Shown here: positions 1-9,767 of the stretch, piece by piece
Numbering within the stretch: the stretch's first letter is position 1
Layout of the letters: each line of letters starts with the position of its first letter
From: Blastomyces gilchristii SLH14081
Lineage: Eukaryota; Ascomycota; Eurotiomycetes; Onygenales; Ajellomycetaceae
Length of the DNA: 22,659 bases
Reading direction: 5' to 3'
Assembly (NCBI RefSeq): GCF_000003855.2
Contig: NW_003101668.1
Coordinates: forward strand, 700,773-723,431
Notes under the pieces: model-generated
Told to the model about the DNA's origin: nothing
The model's input: only the letters and a program-made list of their open reading frames with translations
Database searches by the model: none
Program-made: the position numbers and the translations under genes

Positions 1-1620
1 AAATTGACTTTGTATTTCTGAAATGATAAATATTTGTCATATTCTCTGTATTACTTATGTGATTCAACTTGTGATACTACACTAATAAAGAATCTTAATA
101 TTAAGATGAAGAATAATGAGATAACTGATTCTTGAAATAAGAATGAGATAAAAGTAATTACTCAAGTAACTTTTACATTCATTTTATAAAAGATAATATT
201 TTTTGATAATACTTTTTAATATTGCTTTTTAATAATGCTTTTTGATAATACTACTGTTAATTTTAAATAGATTGACTAATAATTTAAATATCATAGATTT
301 GAAACATTGCTAATGTGATTTGTATCTTCTTTAAATAATAATAATAATTTCATGATATTCAATAAACAAACAAATCAGTCACATCACTGAATATGATACA
401 GAATATTAGAATATGATGAAGTTTAATATATAAGATAACTGTTTAAGCTCTTCAATTGTATCAGATAATTAATCATTGAGTGTAACACTCTGATCAGAAA
501 AAGATTCAGATATTGAAACTTTCTGATATGAAGTGAACTTAGTTGAAATATATGATTGATTTACTGTTTCAGTTTTATAAGATAATAAAGACAGTCTCAA
601 TCACTTGTACATCAATACTGCAGTCAGTCTGATGAGTGTATAACAGTTTATTTACTCATCTTGAGAAGCAGTTGAATCACTCAAAAAGAAATTCAGTCTG
701 AAATAATGCTATAGCACAGACTATTATTACTGTAAGAAATAAACTGATATATTATTATAGCAAAACTGAACAATCTTTTACAGAGTACTATACTATAGCA
801 GCTCTACTAGATCTCTTCTGTTAAGTTAATATCTACACTTCTCAAGATTGAACAGAGAAGAAATGAGACTTATATATTAAATTAGTCTGAGACTATTACA
901 ATGTCAACTATCAGAGATTTGAATGAGCAGATGTTAGAGATGTGAAGACAGTAAAGTACAATTCTCTAGTAAGTAATAATCTTTGATAATACTTCATATC
1001 ACATAGAACTATAATACTAACTTTGAAACAGAACTTACATACATTGATTACAACTGAAAATCAGGCAAAACTACATGCTTGTAAAACTGAATTTGACTGC
1101 TATCTTCAAGATAATTTAACAAATTTACACATTAAATCAATTCTAGAGTTATGAAAAATTGTTGAGAGTATATATTCAACTGTTACTCTGATGACATGTG
1201 ATATTCTGACAATTTCATTGACAGAGATGAGAATGAAGTGAAAGTTCAACTCAAGCTAAGATATTTATCACTATCACTGAGAATAATTACAAGAAGAAAT
1301 AATCAAGAAACTCATGATTATAAAACATGAAATTATCAGACAGTTTAATACCTCTGATTACAGTATATCAGAGAAGTATAGTTTTCATAAGAAAGTGAAG
1401 AATAAACTTGTATAAGAATGTATTTAGTTGTTTCATGAGTATTATTAATAATTGTTATCAAATGCTGATTATATAAGCAATCACTGAATGAACTGAATGA
1501 GACTGAATTTGATCTTCAGTTTCAGTCTCATTCTGATTTTGAAAGATTGATCATCTTTCACAGTTTATTCTGAGAAATTACTCTCATTTCACTGTTTTTG
1601 AATTAAATCTAGTCATTTTT
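1..1620 (+). pseudogene. Presumed Ty3-A leader and gag region, decayed beyond recognition
   Basis: This AT-rich stretch precedes the protease of Ty3-A, so by position it should hold the leader and gag. An ATG at 901 opens MSTIRDLNEQ before a stop at codon 15, and a partly open frame runs across about 1040-1440, but I could not find a convincing CCHC zinc knuckle. No LTR matching the 3' LTR at 5308 was seen in the first 900 bases. The assignment rests on location only. Confidence 0.4.
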
Positions 1621-1670
1621 CATGCCATTTCTCTCAGAAATGATTCATTTTCAGATTTTTTTGAGGCTTG

Positions 1671-1757
1671 GTTCTGGTGGGACTCACGCTCAGAAATGTA
1701 TGAAACTAGATCAAATGGAATCAAATGTGAAATTCATGGTCCCGGCGGCCAGTCTAG
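1671..1757 (+). repeat. Dispersed repeat C, copy 1 (CpG-retaining)
   Basis: The stretch matches 13018-13104 on the same strand without indels; the 77 bases from 1681 carry 13 differences. This copy keeps CG, GG and CC dinucleotides, such as cccggcggcc at 1741, which have become cccggtgatc in the other copy. It sits in the protease region of Ty3-A, inside an open frame (1622-1924), although flanking Ty3 DNA is almost free of CpG. It may be a late insertion into Ty3-A or a conserved piece of the element. Its identity is unknown. Confidence 0.7.
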
Positions 1758-1814
1758 ACAGCAGTCTATATTACTATGCAATGACAAAATCTTCAGTTGT
1801 AAGATATTATAATC

Positions 1815-2015
1815 TTCAGTGTATTTCTTTATCAAAATCTCAACTTCTTACAGAATTTGATGATCTGAAAGATGTTTATATCTGTTATATAATGAAACTA
1901 AACATAGATGTGAAAGAACATTAACATGAAGATGTCTACATATATGAAGTTGATAATCTTAATTATGATCTTATATTAGAACTTGCCTGACTATCTGAAT
2001 AAGACATCTTACTGA
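1815..2015 (+). pseudogene. Ty3-A aspartic protease, C-terminal part
   Basis: The frame reads LTEFDDLKDVYICY, then a stop at 1922, then VYIYEVDNLNYDLILELA followed by stop and LSE. This fits the second half of a retropepsin from a fungal Ty3 element, where the closing motif is usually D-x-I-L-G-x-x-W-L. Here the motif Gly is Glu (GGA to GAA) and the Trp is TGA. The catalytic D-S/T-G triad expected upstream is not recognisable; the sequence where it should lie is occupied by repeat C. In an active element this enzyme cuts the Gag-Pol polyprotein inside the virus-like particle. Confidence 0.7.
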
Positions 2016-2209
2016 ATACTTAAAACAGAAGCTTGATATTCTCTAATAATGATAGAATTCATGAAGATAATATTCACAAGACTATGAATCTTACACAGAT
2101 CTCTGTCAACACTTATGAAATACTTTAAAAAAGAAGTCATCATTAAAATCACTGACAGAGTCACTGATAAATTCACTGATAGTAGAATTATATATCAATC
2201 TATTTCATC

Positions 2210-2960
2210 AGTCTGACTGATATTAAAAAGGCTCTAGAAAAGTTATTCTGTGTTATGATAACAGATTCTTGTATAAAACTTTCTCAATAATATCATGAAT
2301 ATGTAGAGGTCTTCTGACAAGATAATATTATAAATATATCTCTCTTACAAGGTTCTGAAATGAATCACAGTATCAAGTTAGAGAAAAAGAATGATAAGAA
2401 TGTCAAACTATCATCAGACTCTCTTTATAACATGTTTTAAGATAAACTTCTTCTTCTTTAAAAGACACTTAGTAATCTGTTAAATAAAGAATTTATATGT
2501 ATTAGCAACTCTCTCACTGCAGTCTCTATTCTCTTTATAAAGAAATCAGATGAAGAACTCTGATTCTGTGTGAATTATTGAGAATTGAATAGATTAATAA
2601 AGAAAGACTGTTATTCTTTATCTCTTATCAATGAAACTCTAGCTCACATTGAACAAGCTCAATGATTTACAAAGTTAGATGTTATCATTATATTTCATAA
2701 AATCTGCATTGCTGAAGAAGATAAGTGATTTACAGTATACTGAACATGATATAATCTCTTTAAATGAGTAGTTACATTCTTTAAACTGATCAATACTCTC
2801 AGTATATTTCAGAAGTATATTAACTAAGCACTCTGAGACTTTCTTAATGAATTTATATCTACTTATCTAGATGACATTCTCATCTTCACTGATGAATTCA
2901 GAAAGAAATATTAAGAGCATGTGCAAAGAGTATTATAATAACTATAAGAAGCAGAACTAT
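2210..2960 (+). pseudogene. Ty3-A reverse transcriptase domain
   Basis: This domain would copy the element RNA into DNA. The lead-in HEYVEVF and SLLQGSEMNHSI matches the segment before RT in fungal Ty3 polyproteins. It is followed by FIKKSDEEL, stop, FCVN (family: FVKKPGGGLRFCVDY), then YSLSLINETL and FTKLDV. The active-site box reads YLDDILIF at 2864-2887, so the two catalytic aspartates survive. Stops replace Trp or Arg at many places, for example in the TRYGLF segment, now T-stop-YNLF. The enzyme is dead because of the stops, not because of active-site loss. It lies in one frame over about 250 codons, so few indels have occurred. Confidence 0.92.
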
Positions 2961-3283
2961 CAATTGATATTAATAAGTATGATTTCAAAGTCAAGAGTAC
3001 TAAATACTTAGGTTTTATTATAGAAGCTGATAAGAAAATCTGAATGAATTCTGAGAAGATCTCTACTATTCTTGAATGAAAGACTCTATACACTGTGAAA
3101 GATATACAAAGTTTCATCAGATTTACTAACTTCTATTAATAATTTATATGAAACTTCTCAGACATTATAAGATCACTTTCAGAACTCACTAAGAAAGACT
3201 TAGTATTTTAATAATCAGCAGACACTGAAGCTGTATTTACATAGATGAAGAAGATATTCATTAATATCTCTCTATTAATAACA

Positions 3284-3670
3284 TTCAATTCTGATTATAA
3301 GACAGTTATTGAAGCTGATTTCTCTGACTATGTGACAGAAGAAGTGATATTATCATATAATAATAAAGATATTCTATAATTATATATCTTTATATCTAAG
3401 AAACTGAGTTCTGCTGAATACAATTATAAGATCTATGATAAGGAACTTCTCATAATTATACACTGTTTAGAAGAATGAGACTCTCAACTTCAAAGTATCT
3501 CTGAATTTGAGATAGTCACAGATCATAAGAATCTCAAATACTTCATAACTACTTATAAACTCACTGAATGATAGATATAATAATCTGAGTTCTTAAACTG
3601 CTTTCATTTTACAATATACTATCATTCTAACAGTCAGAACTTGATGACAGATGCTCTCTCATAATAAGAG
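3284..3670 (+). pseudogene. Ty3-A RNase H domain
   Basis: This domain degrades the RNA strand of the RNA:DNA hybrid during reverse transcription. The decayed frame reads VIEADFSDYV (family VVEADSSGYV with its catalytic Asp), [17 protein letters not shown] with the catalytic Glu, and IVTDHKNLKYF with the TDHK/N signature. It ends in SQNLMTDALS, the usual SQN-x-x-ADALSR end with its last Asp. Trp and Arg codons in the RWSEFL segment have become stops. Linear order and spacing to the RT are normal for the family. Confidence 0.92.
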
Positions 3671-3929
3671 TAAGACATGTTATTTAATGTAATAGATACT
3701 CACTGAATGAACTGAGAGCATCAGCTCTTAGATCTGAAGATACTAGTTAATCAAGATAAAACAGCTCACAGCACTATACATACTTCTCTGATTAAAACTA
3801 TCACTGATATCTTAACTTCTCCCAAATCTACATTAGATGAGTTATGATATACAGTAGCTTAAACTGATGAACTTCTTCAAGTACTCACTGAAGCAGTATA
3901 ATAAGAAGCACTTCAATTTTCTGCAGAAT

Positions 3930-4830
3930 TATATATAAGAACTGACATCTCAGAATATTCAATCAATGATAATAATACTCTATAATTTTATAAATGACAC
4001 TGAGTCTCTCACTTCAAATCCTTACACATCTGAATAATGCAAGAGGTACATGATTTATGTATAACTGATTATTCAGACTGTGAACAACTGTATAGAATAA
4101 TCTCTCAAGAGTTCTATTAATCTGAGATATTAAACAGCATCAGATACTTTATCTGAAACTGTAATTACTATTCTTTCATTATCTTATAAAAGAATTATAG
4201 AAAAGATCTACTGAAATCACTCAATATTTCTAATAGAATCTGATAAGATATAGTAATTCACTTTACTATTAATCTATCTGAGAGTAAGAATTGTAGAAAC
4301 ATTCTGATTATTATGAATTAATTAAGCAAAGATATAATATTGAAATCTTGTAATAAGATGAATACTGAACAAGTTACTGAAGCTTTTCTATAGAGCTCAT
4401 TCTATTAAATATATGAATTACTGAAATCTATAGTATTAGATCAGAGCTGTTAATTTATAAGTACTCTCTGAATAGAAATCTGTCAAGTTCTCAAGATTAT
4501 ACACTGTCTGTTACTATCTATCACTCTGAGACTGATAATGTGTCAGAACAGATAATTCAGACTGTGAAGAATTATCTTCACAAGTTCTGTAATTACTTAT
4601 AAGATAATTGATATAATCTTCTACACACAGAGATTGCTATTAATGATTAAGATGCTGTTTTAACAGATATAAACCTGTTCTTTCTTATACACAGTTATTA
4701 TATGAAAGTGTTGAATCTTTTAGAGATTATATAGTTCATACTAAATCTCTGCAGTCTGATTCAGATCACTGATAATATAGTAATAAAGCTTTGAGATATC
4801 TGTAACTGAGCAGAAGTCTTCATAACAGCT
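3930..4830 (+). pseudogene. Ty3-A integrase (zinc-binding and catalytic core)
   Basis: Integrase joins the cDNA to chromosomal DNA. The HHCC zinc-binding part survives as EVHDLCITD, EQLYRIISQEFYW-like sequence and a decayed NC-x-x-C segment whose last Cys is Tyr. The catalytic core is recognisable from INLSESKNC (family VDLPESRGC), IIMN then LSKDIILKSC, VLDQS (family VSDRGSQF, second catalytic Asp kept), IYHSETDN (family FHPETDG) and KNYLHKFCNY (family ETYLRTFCNY). The tail DAVLTDINLFFLIHSYY matches the D-A-x-x-T-x-x-S-PFFL-x-HGY end of fungal Ty3 integrases. The first catalytic Asp is not clear. Confidence 0.9.
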
Positions 4831-5124
4831 GTGAAATAAGAGTAAAAGAATTAAATCAATGTTCACTGAGATTTCACTGAGCAGTATAAGATAGAAGACT
4901 TAGTATGATTAAATCTTAGAAATATATGAATTATATGTTCATCTTATACACTGAACTACTATTATATTAAGTATAAAGTGATAGAAGTTCTAGATAGTCA
5001 TAACTACTATCTTAACATATTATCAGAAATTCATAATATCTTTTATACAAGCTTGCTTCATTACACTGTCACTGACTTATTTTCTTCTTAACTAACTTCT
5101 GACTGACAGCTGTCAGAGATTATA

Positions 5125-5265
5125 AGAGAAGATAATGAGCTTGAGTAAGAGATTGAAGATATTCTCAATGAGAGATCAAATAGCTGTGATTGATAATATC
5201 TTGTGAAATGAGTTGACTATGATCAACTGATCTGAACTCTGAGTTTCACATTATTTAAAACAGCA
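5125..5265 (+). pseudogene. Ty3-A integrase-tail chromodomain
   Basis: The frame reads E-stop-EIEDILNER, then YLVK-stop-VDYD and I-stop-TL. This matches the chromodomain pattern (Y)EVE-x-ILD-x-R, then YLVKW-x-GY-x-x-x-x-x-TWEP, with each missing Trp now TGA. In chromoviruses this domain is thought to steer integration towards heterochromatin by binding methylated H3K9. Its presence places Ty3-A in the chromovirus branch and agrees with its home in an AT-rich repeat block. Confidence 0.8.
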
Positions 5266-5290
5266 GCTCTTGATTAATAGAAACTGCTTC

Positions 5291-5303
5291 TGAAAGAGAG
5301 GGA
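5291..5303 (+). other. Polypurine tract of Ty3-A
   Basis: The purine run gaaagagaggga lies just before the first TGT of the 3' LTR and directly after the chromodomain coding sequence. It would prime plus-strand DNA synthesis in an active element. Confidence 0.75.
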
Positions 5304-5307
5304 TTAA

Positions 5308-5621
5308 TGTGGCAGGCTGCGCCTGATTAATCATATAGACTATTTCATACACTTCATAGATTTCTATCACCTCATTTCTGATCACTGATTCTTAGTCATC
5401 ATAAACATGTATATTCTGATCACTGATTCTCGACTGCTATAAACACATGTATATTCTTTCACTCTGAAGCTTCATCATGTACATCATCATATATATGTAT
5501 AAATATTCACTTCAATCACTGATTCTTACACTTTCTCTTTCTTTTCTTCTCTAATGTTTTTCTCTTTGTTATATAAGACCTATCAATATAATACTGATCT
5601 ATTCAGCGTAGGCCTCTTACA
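5308..5621 (+). repeat. 3' LTR of Ty3-A
   Basis: The LTR begins TGTGGCAGGCTGCGCC five bases after the polypurine tract. It contains TATA-like stretches and two imperfect tandem units at 5377-5414 and 5415-5454, both starting tctgatcactgatt and ending acatgtatat. A CT-rich segment follows at about 5529-5560. The right border is a guess: a CA end at 5621 immediately precedes sequence that reads as copia protein, but an earlier end near 5604 is equally possible. No partner 5' LTR is available for comparison. Confidence 0.65.
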
Positions 5622-6060
5622 CTAATATTGATACAGGTTTTAATGTTGATACAGGTCTCAATATTGATATTAATACTCAATGAGCTGCAATAGTTAATTA
5701 TACACAGAATATTAATATTAATATCAATACTTATTCAGCTGTGATAGATAATTATATATAAATCTGAAAACACAGAGCTGCTTATTTTATAACAGTTGCA
5801 AATGTCAAAGTTAAGTCTTTTCAAATAATTAATGAAGTATTCTCTCATTCTCATTCTTACTCAGACTTCTACAAGTCTCAAAATTTATTTTCTAATACTG
5901 TTTTTACTGTTATCAACAATACATCTATCTCAAAAGCATTTATTTCAACTTTAAGAATTCATAGATCTCAACTACTAGATTCATTGAATCACTGAGCAGA
6001 TATTGAAAAACACTTACATTATAAAGAATCTGAGAATACTAGACTTTATCTCTAGATCAG
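5622..6060 (+). pseudogene. copia-1 polyprotein, linker before the RT
   Basis: A long frame with few stops runs here. It starts with an Asn/Thr/Ile/Asp-rich low-complexity part built on repeated NIDTG/NVDTG units, encoded by degenerate tandem DNA at about 5621-5680. Later it reads AFISTLRIHRSQLLDS, then NH-stop-ADIEKHLHYKE. That order resembles the stretch in fungal copia polyproteins where a segment of the form LP-x-PP-x-x-W-x-DL-x-x-HP precedes the RT. It is non-catalytic linker sequence. The assignment is supported mainly by the copia RNase H that follows in the same orientation. Confidence 0.55.
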
Positions 6061-6169
6061 AGAATTACTGTCTCTTCTTATTTAATTAATTAATTATCTT
6101 CTTCTACATGAATAATATCACCATCATATTCTAATAAGAGAATTCGGATGAAAGAGATTAACTAGTTAA

Positions 6170-6345
6170 AGATCTTAAAAAACACCTTTAAGAACATGTT
6201 CAATTCAGTGATATTACAGTTGATTAAATGTATACAGCTCAGATGTCAGTGAATGCTCTTACTAAGACTCTGCCACATCAGAAACATACAGAATTTGCCA
6301 AGATACTAGACCTAGTTAATATATCAGATATCATTAAGATATAAG
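6170..6345 (+). pseudogene. copia-1 RNase H, C-terminal end
   Basis: The frame reads EHVQFSDITVD, stop, MYTAQMSVNALTKTLP, then HTEFAKILDLVNI. This closely follows the fixed ending of fungal copia RNase H domains, L-R-E-x-V-Q-x-G-x-I-x-V-x-W-(V/I)-P-T-A-x-M-x-A-D-G-LTK-x-LP, then H-x-x-F-(V/A)-x-x-L-G-L-V-(D/N)-I. The Trp before the M-Y is a stop, the catalytic-site Asp of ADGLTK is Asn, and its Gly is Ala. Only this end of the domain is present. Confidence 0.85.
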
Positions 6346-6472
6346 CAGAATAAATAATTTATCTTGATATAATTTCTGTAGATTTATCTATATTTTTTAC
6401 AGATTCATCTATACTCTTTTTATTACAGTTTTATTTACACTTTCATTTACATGTTACATTCACTGAAGAGGA

Positions 6473-6715
6473 TGTGTCAGGAAAAAGAGATTATACACTA
6501 CTGAATGCCATTAATATCATATTATCACAATATTTCTCATTATTATCAGCTTACTAGAACACTTGTCTAATACTCACTTATACTAGCTCTCTTAACTCAC
6601 ACATATATTTTACTATAAATAGCTCTATCTTTTGTATGAAATAGATATATTAGATAGTGTATGAATAATATAATAAGCAGATCTTGATACACATAAGATT
6701 CATATGTCTTCAACA
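6473..6715 (+). repeat. 3' LTR of copia-1
   Basis: The LTR starts TGTGTCAGG right after a purine run (gaagagga) about 130 bases beyond the RNase H end, and ends at ...cttcaaca, giving the usual TG...CA borders. A TATA box (tataaata) is at 6614-6621. The 5' LTR is absent, so the end is inferred only from the terminal dinucleotide and from the change to CpG-containing DNA after 6720. Confidence 0.6.
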
Positions 6716-7097
6716 TATTCATTCATGACACTCATTCCGACAACATCAATCTCTTGATGTCATTTTCAGAGGGAATCAGTCAAATTCCTTCACTATCAAC
6801 TTTGCTGTAGATTGAGAAGACATTTCTGTGACTCAACCGGGCGTGATAATTTGAATCTTCAGGCTCGCACCTAAGGCTAGTTACCGTGCAGATAGGATGC
6901 TATCATTTTCCTCAGAAATTTGATCCGTGATTCAATCTCGCTATTCATCTAGCTTTCTCAAGCGAGTTCTTGACTATGTTGGCTTCGGAGTGACTGCAAG
7001 AACCCGAATGAAACATTCTAGAATGAGGTTTATCTCCCTACTCTCTCTCATCTGTAGAGGTGGCTGCTATGTACATATCTGTTTTGCCTCTTCAATG
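6716..7097. other. Less mutated, apparently unique DNA left of copia-2
   Basis: CpG, CC and GG reappear here (for example accgggcgtg near 6837), so this stretch was probably never duplicated and escaped the hypermutation. It continues on the far side of copia-2 at 9863. It holds a perfect hairpin ACATCAA/TTGATGT (6743-6749, 6754-6760) and two adjoining stems, CTCGCT/AGCGAG (6937-6942, 6961-6966) and GTTCTTG/CAAGAAC (6966-6972, 6997-7003). An open frame on the plus strand (6927-7112) runs into the LTR and is not recognised. On the minus strand the end of a candidate coding region lies at 7067-7097. Confidence 0.5.
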
Positions 7098-7192
7098 TGT
7101 CAGGTCACGTGATCTGGCTTACTAATCCTTCCACCATATAACTTTTCACAAGCTAGCAACCTTTCAATCACACAAGCTTTATACCTTTCACA
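7098..7192 (+). repeat. 5' LTR of copia-2 (95 bp)
   Basis: It aligns base for base with 9768-9862, with four differences: G/A at a CpG, C/T at two CpC sites and T/C at one CpA site. The start TGTCAGGTCACGTGATC contains the palindrome-like core TCACGTGA. No TATA box is visible in this very short LTR. Confidence 0.9.
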
Positions 7193-7206
7193 GGTTATGA
7201 GACCTG
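7193..7206 (+). promoter_or_regulatory. Primer-binding site of copia-2, initiator tRNA-Met anticodon-arm type
   Basis: The sequence GGTTATGAGACCTG follows the last CA of the LTR with no gap. The reverse complement of the fungal initiator tRNA-Met anticodon arm, as I remember it from yeast, is GGTTATGAGCCCTG, so 13 of 14 bases match. Priming from a tRNA-Met half cut in the anticodon loop is known for copia and Ty5-type elements. The single mismatch may be a later mutation. Confidence 0.8.
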
Positions 7207-7529
7207 TTTTGCATAAAATTGCTGCCAATTCGGGATTCCTTGTCAATATAATCATTATTTGAACTACTGCTTCATTTGATACACTCATCAGAAGTTAAAA
7301 TTATCTTCTTCTATCAGTATTGATGCATTTGAGATCTTGATGATTAATAATACTACTGCTCACTTAAAAAAAAGAGGCTTGTAGAAAACACATCACATTT
7401 ACAAAAAAGCAAGAAAAGAGAACAATATTAACAAGAATTCAATAAATGAATATCAAGATAATGAATTTAATACAATCTCACTCACACACATATTCATAAT
7501 CTTACATTCTTTTCACTGAATCAGTTGCA

Positions 7530-8825
7530 GTTGATGATGATAATTCTTCACACTTATACTCTATCAGTGAATATTCTTCTGAAGCCTTTGAAAGCTTTAT
7601 TAATAAACACTCTGAAACACTCTCTCACTTCAAAGCTGGTTTGAATATAGCTTCTGACATAGTCAGGCCAGTCTCTCAATCTACTAGATAGCTTGATAAA
7701 GCTGGTTCTCTTGATGAGAATAATGAACACTCAGATATCTACTGTTCAGATAAGATAATATCAGATTAACAGATGAAGCATCTCAAGATAATATTTAAAA
7801 TGAAGAAGAAGAAGTGAAGAGTTCTAGAACTCAAACTATAACTGAAAAAACTCTGTTAACAGAGACTCTCTACAGATTGATCACAGAATATTAATAATCA
7901 TTCTGTCATTACATTAACAGTCTGTACAGTCACATGAAATTCTAATCTCAGTGAAAGATTGAAATTCAATCTTTATAAACTGAATAGTCATGTTGATAAG
8001 ACAATCTCTCAATTCAAGAAAGATGTCAAGAATACTGTGAGATTAAACAGTTTAACTGACACATTTAATTACATTATATAAAGCATCTTCATGAAATTGA
8101 AACTGATTGATGCACAGTGTTAATATATAATAGAGAAATAACAGACTCAGAATCCTCTATAAAGAGATGATGAATAAGTATCATTCTGAGACATCAGAAA
8201 TCAGTGACTCTACACATTCATCTCAAACTTCTTGAATGCAGGTGTCAGATCATGTTTCTCTAAATATGATGAAAATTGAATTGCTTATACTCTATGAAAT
8301 GCAATTGAACAGGAATACTCTGTTCTTAAAACACAGTTATACTGTGAGACAGTTCTGGAATTCATGTCTCTTGATAACACACAGATCATCAATCTACACA
8401 CATTCTTTAATAAGTTTCAGTTCATTATCATGAAATTGAAGATGATGAATACTTCCCTCTCAGATGCATGAATATTTGATATCTTCTACTCAGTTCTACT
8501 CAACAATTGAAGGAATTATGTTCAGAAGAAGATAGAGGAGATACAGGATTTCAAATTCACAGCTGTGATATTGAATGTTGATCTTCTCATGAAGGAGATC
8601 TGTTCGCGGCTTGATTCTTCAAAAGATAAAAAGAATCTACAGAATACAGATTCTGCGGCTAACACTGCTACAACAGCTACAATGATCAATACACTGAATT
8701 CGGCCCGTGAAGGCCGCACTGGACGTGGTCGTGGCAGTTCACAAGGGAGCTCCCGAAACCATCGAGGATTAGGAAATCCACCTACATGTTCTGAATGTGA
8801 GAGATCTCACTTTGGCATCTGTTGA
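7530..8825 (+). pseudogene. copia-2 Gag with zinc knuckle
   Basis: The decayed frame contains VLEFMSLDNTQIINLHTFF, FQFIIMKLKMMNTSLSDA, then stop, IFDIF and VQKKIEEIQDFKFTAVIL. This is the helical capsid pattern of copia-type Gag. A basic RGR/Gly-rich linker (AREGRTGRGRGSS) follows, then the knuckle CSECERSHFGIC (8787-8822) with spacing C-x2-C-x3-H-x3-C. The next codon is TGA, where copia Gags normally have Trp. From about 8565 the frame is open for 86 codons. Gag would package element RNA. The 5' start is unclear; an AT-rich leader fills 7207-7530. Confidence 0.8.
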
Positions 8826-9300
8826 TTGATTAATTCAGACAGTGCTTCAGATAATTGAAGAATCTACAACACTGCAAGGATAAAGGAATTCAAAGAAAAG
8901 AAGGAAAAGAATAGTGAGAATAGAACTCAACTATTTATTACAGATAAATCAGAGACCTATCAGATGGCAAACCTCACAGAGATTATCAATGTGCCAGCCT
9001 GTTTTATGAAACCTCACAAGAATCTCTTCAATGGGTGTTTATACATATCAAAAGATGTCATCTTCCAGAAGAACCTTCATCTTGTCAATTCATTAATACT
9101 GACTACTTCACACAACCTGAAGGTTCTACTCAATGCGGCCTGTAAAGTGGCTGCAGCAATTCCTTCAGTGACACCAGGTCTACTCACTGCGGCCTGTCAA
9201 GAGACTGTAGCAATTTCTGATTCATTAATTGATGATCTGTTCATTGATGAGGAAATTCAACCTGAGTGTTCATTATATCTCATACTCACTAATAATTGAT
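8826..9300 (+). pseudogene. copia-2 protease remnant and GAG-pre-integrase region
   Basis: An open frame of 111 codons (8964-9299) reads MANLTEIINVPACFMKP, then LFNGCLYISKDVIFQKN, LILTTSHNLKVLLNAACK and VAAAIPSVTPGL. It fits the second half of a copia aspartic protease (family: G-x-x-x-x-V-x-GVLY-x-P-x-x-x-x-NLLS-x-G-x-L) running into the pre-integrase segment. The catalytic D-S/T-G is not found, so the first half of the protease seems deleted between the zinc knuckle and 8940. The tandem units AACKVAAAIPSVTPG and AACQETVAISDS resemble each other (see cggcctgt at 9136 and 9190). Confidence 0.65.
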
Positions 9301-9752
9301 GAATTGACTATGATATCTCTGTGAGAATACCTACCCTTTTAGTATATAATACACTGAACTTCTCAGAACTCATAGTTGAATCTGATGACTCTCTGACATC
9401 TACAAGAGATATCACTATAGTGAGGGAATCAACAGTGAGAGAATCTTCAGTGAAAGACAGTCTTGAAGACCTACTTATTGATTCTGAGATTGCTGCACTT
9501 CTGATCCTGAAAAACCTCACATGTGTCAAAGCTTTCATGAAATGAAAATATTATTACAAGGCCTGTGTTAAAGAGATCAACTGTTTGAAATATATGCATT
9601 GAAAAGAGAATATAAAGAAGATAGGGGGATAGAGGGATAAAAAAATAATGTATATCATGACTGATTTTTCATTACTTCACATTTTCCAGTCATTTTTTGT
9701 ACCTGTACTTGATTTGAAGGCGAATTTTGTATATAGCATCGTGTATAGTTAC
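9301..9752 (+). pseudogene. copia-2 residual polyprotein tail and 3' non-coding part
   Basis: A frame open for 74 codons (9321-9545) carries a Ser/Thr/Glu-rich stretch with the repeat TVRESTVRESSVKDS and the segment SEIAALLILKNLTCVKAFMK. After TGA at 9543 it continues as YYYKACVKEINCLKYMH. I do not recognise a catalytic domain; it may be polyprotein linker left behind after the deletion that removed integrase and RT. A purine-rich run lies at 9618-9648. The remainder to 9752 is non-coding. Confidence 0.5.
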
Positions 9753-9767
9753 TCTGGTGAGTGGGGA
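9753..9767 (+). other. Polypurine tract of copia-2
   Basis: The run ggtgagtgggga ends exactly at the TGT of the right LTR, the position expected for the plus-strand primer. It is interrupted by two T residues. Confidence 0.6.

Larger units (their letters stand above)
1..5621 (+). mobile_element. Ty3/gypsy chromovirus (Ty3-A), decayed, 5' end outside window
   Basis: This is a plus-strand LTR retrotransposon with the Ty3/gypsy order protease, reverse transcriptase, RNase H, integrase, chromodomain, polypurine tract and 3' LTR. The order and the integrase-chromodomain tail identify a fungal chromovirus. The polyprotein is broken by dozens of stops, most readable as TGG or CGA turned into TGA, with Gly codons turned into Glu, Asn or Lys. 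No 5' LTR was found, so it lies left of the window or is beyond recognition. The 3' end abuts internal copia coding sequence, suggesting insertion into an older copia element. The element is inactive. The family call is secure; the exact right border is not. Confidence 0.9.
5622..6715 (+). mobile_element. Ty1/copia remnant (copia-1), internally deleted
   Basis: This remnant keeps the polyprotein region just before the RT, the last part of RNase H and a 3' LTR, all on the plus strand. The RT and most of RNase H are missing, so an internal deletion has occurred at about 6060-6160. Its left side is cut by the Ty3-A LTR. It differs from copia-2 downstream because its LTR is longer (about 243 against 95 bases) and shares only the first bases TGTCAGG. 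The right edge borders the less mutated, apparently unique DNA at 6716. Confidence 0.75.

Noticed and set aside
7100..7288. Minus-strand open frames at 7100-7288 and 9770-9970 ending in the same peptide (LLACEKLY then GRISKPDHVT)
   Set aside because: The shared peptide is encoded by the two copia-2 LTRs read backwards; the frames are not a gene family.
9308..9538. Minus-strand 76-codon frame
   Set aside because: It is antisense to the better supported copia-2 frame at 9321-9545.
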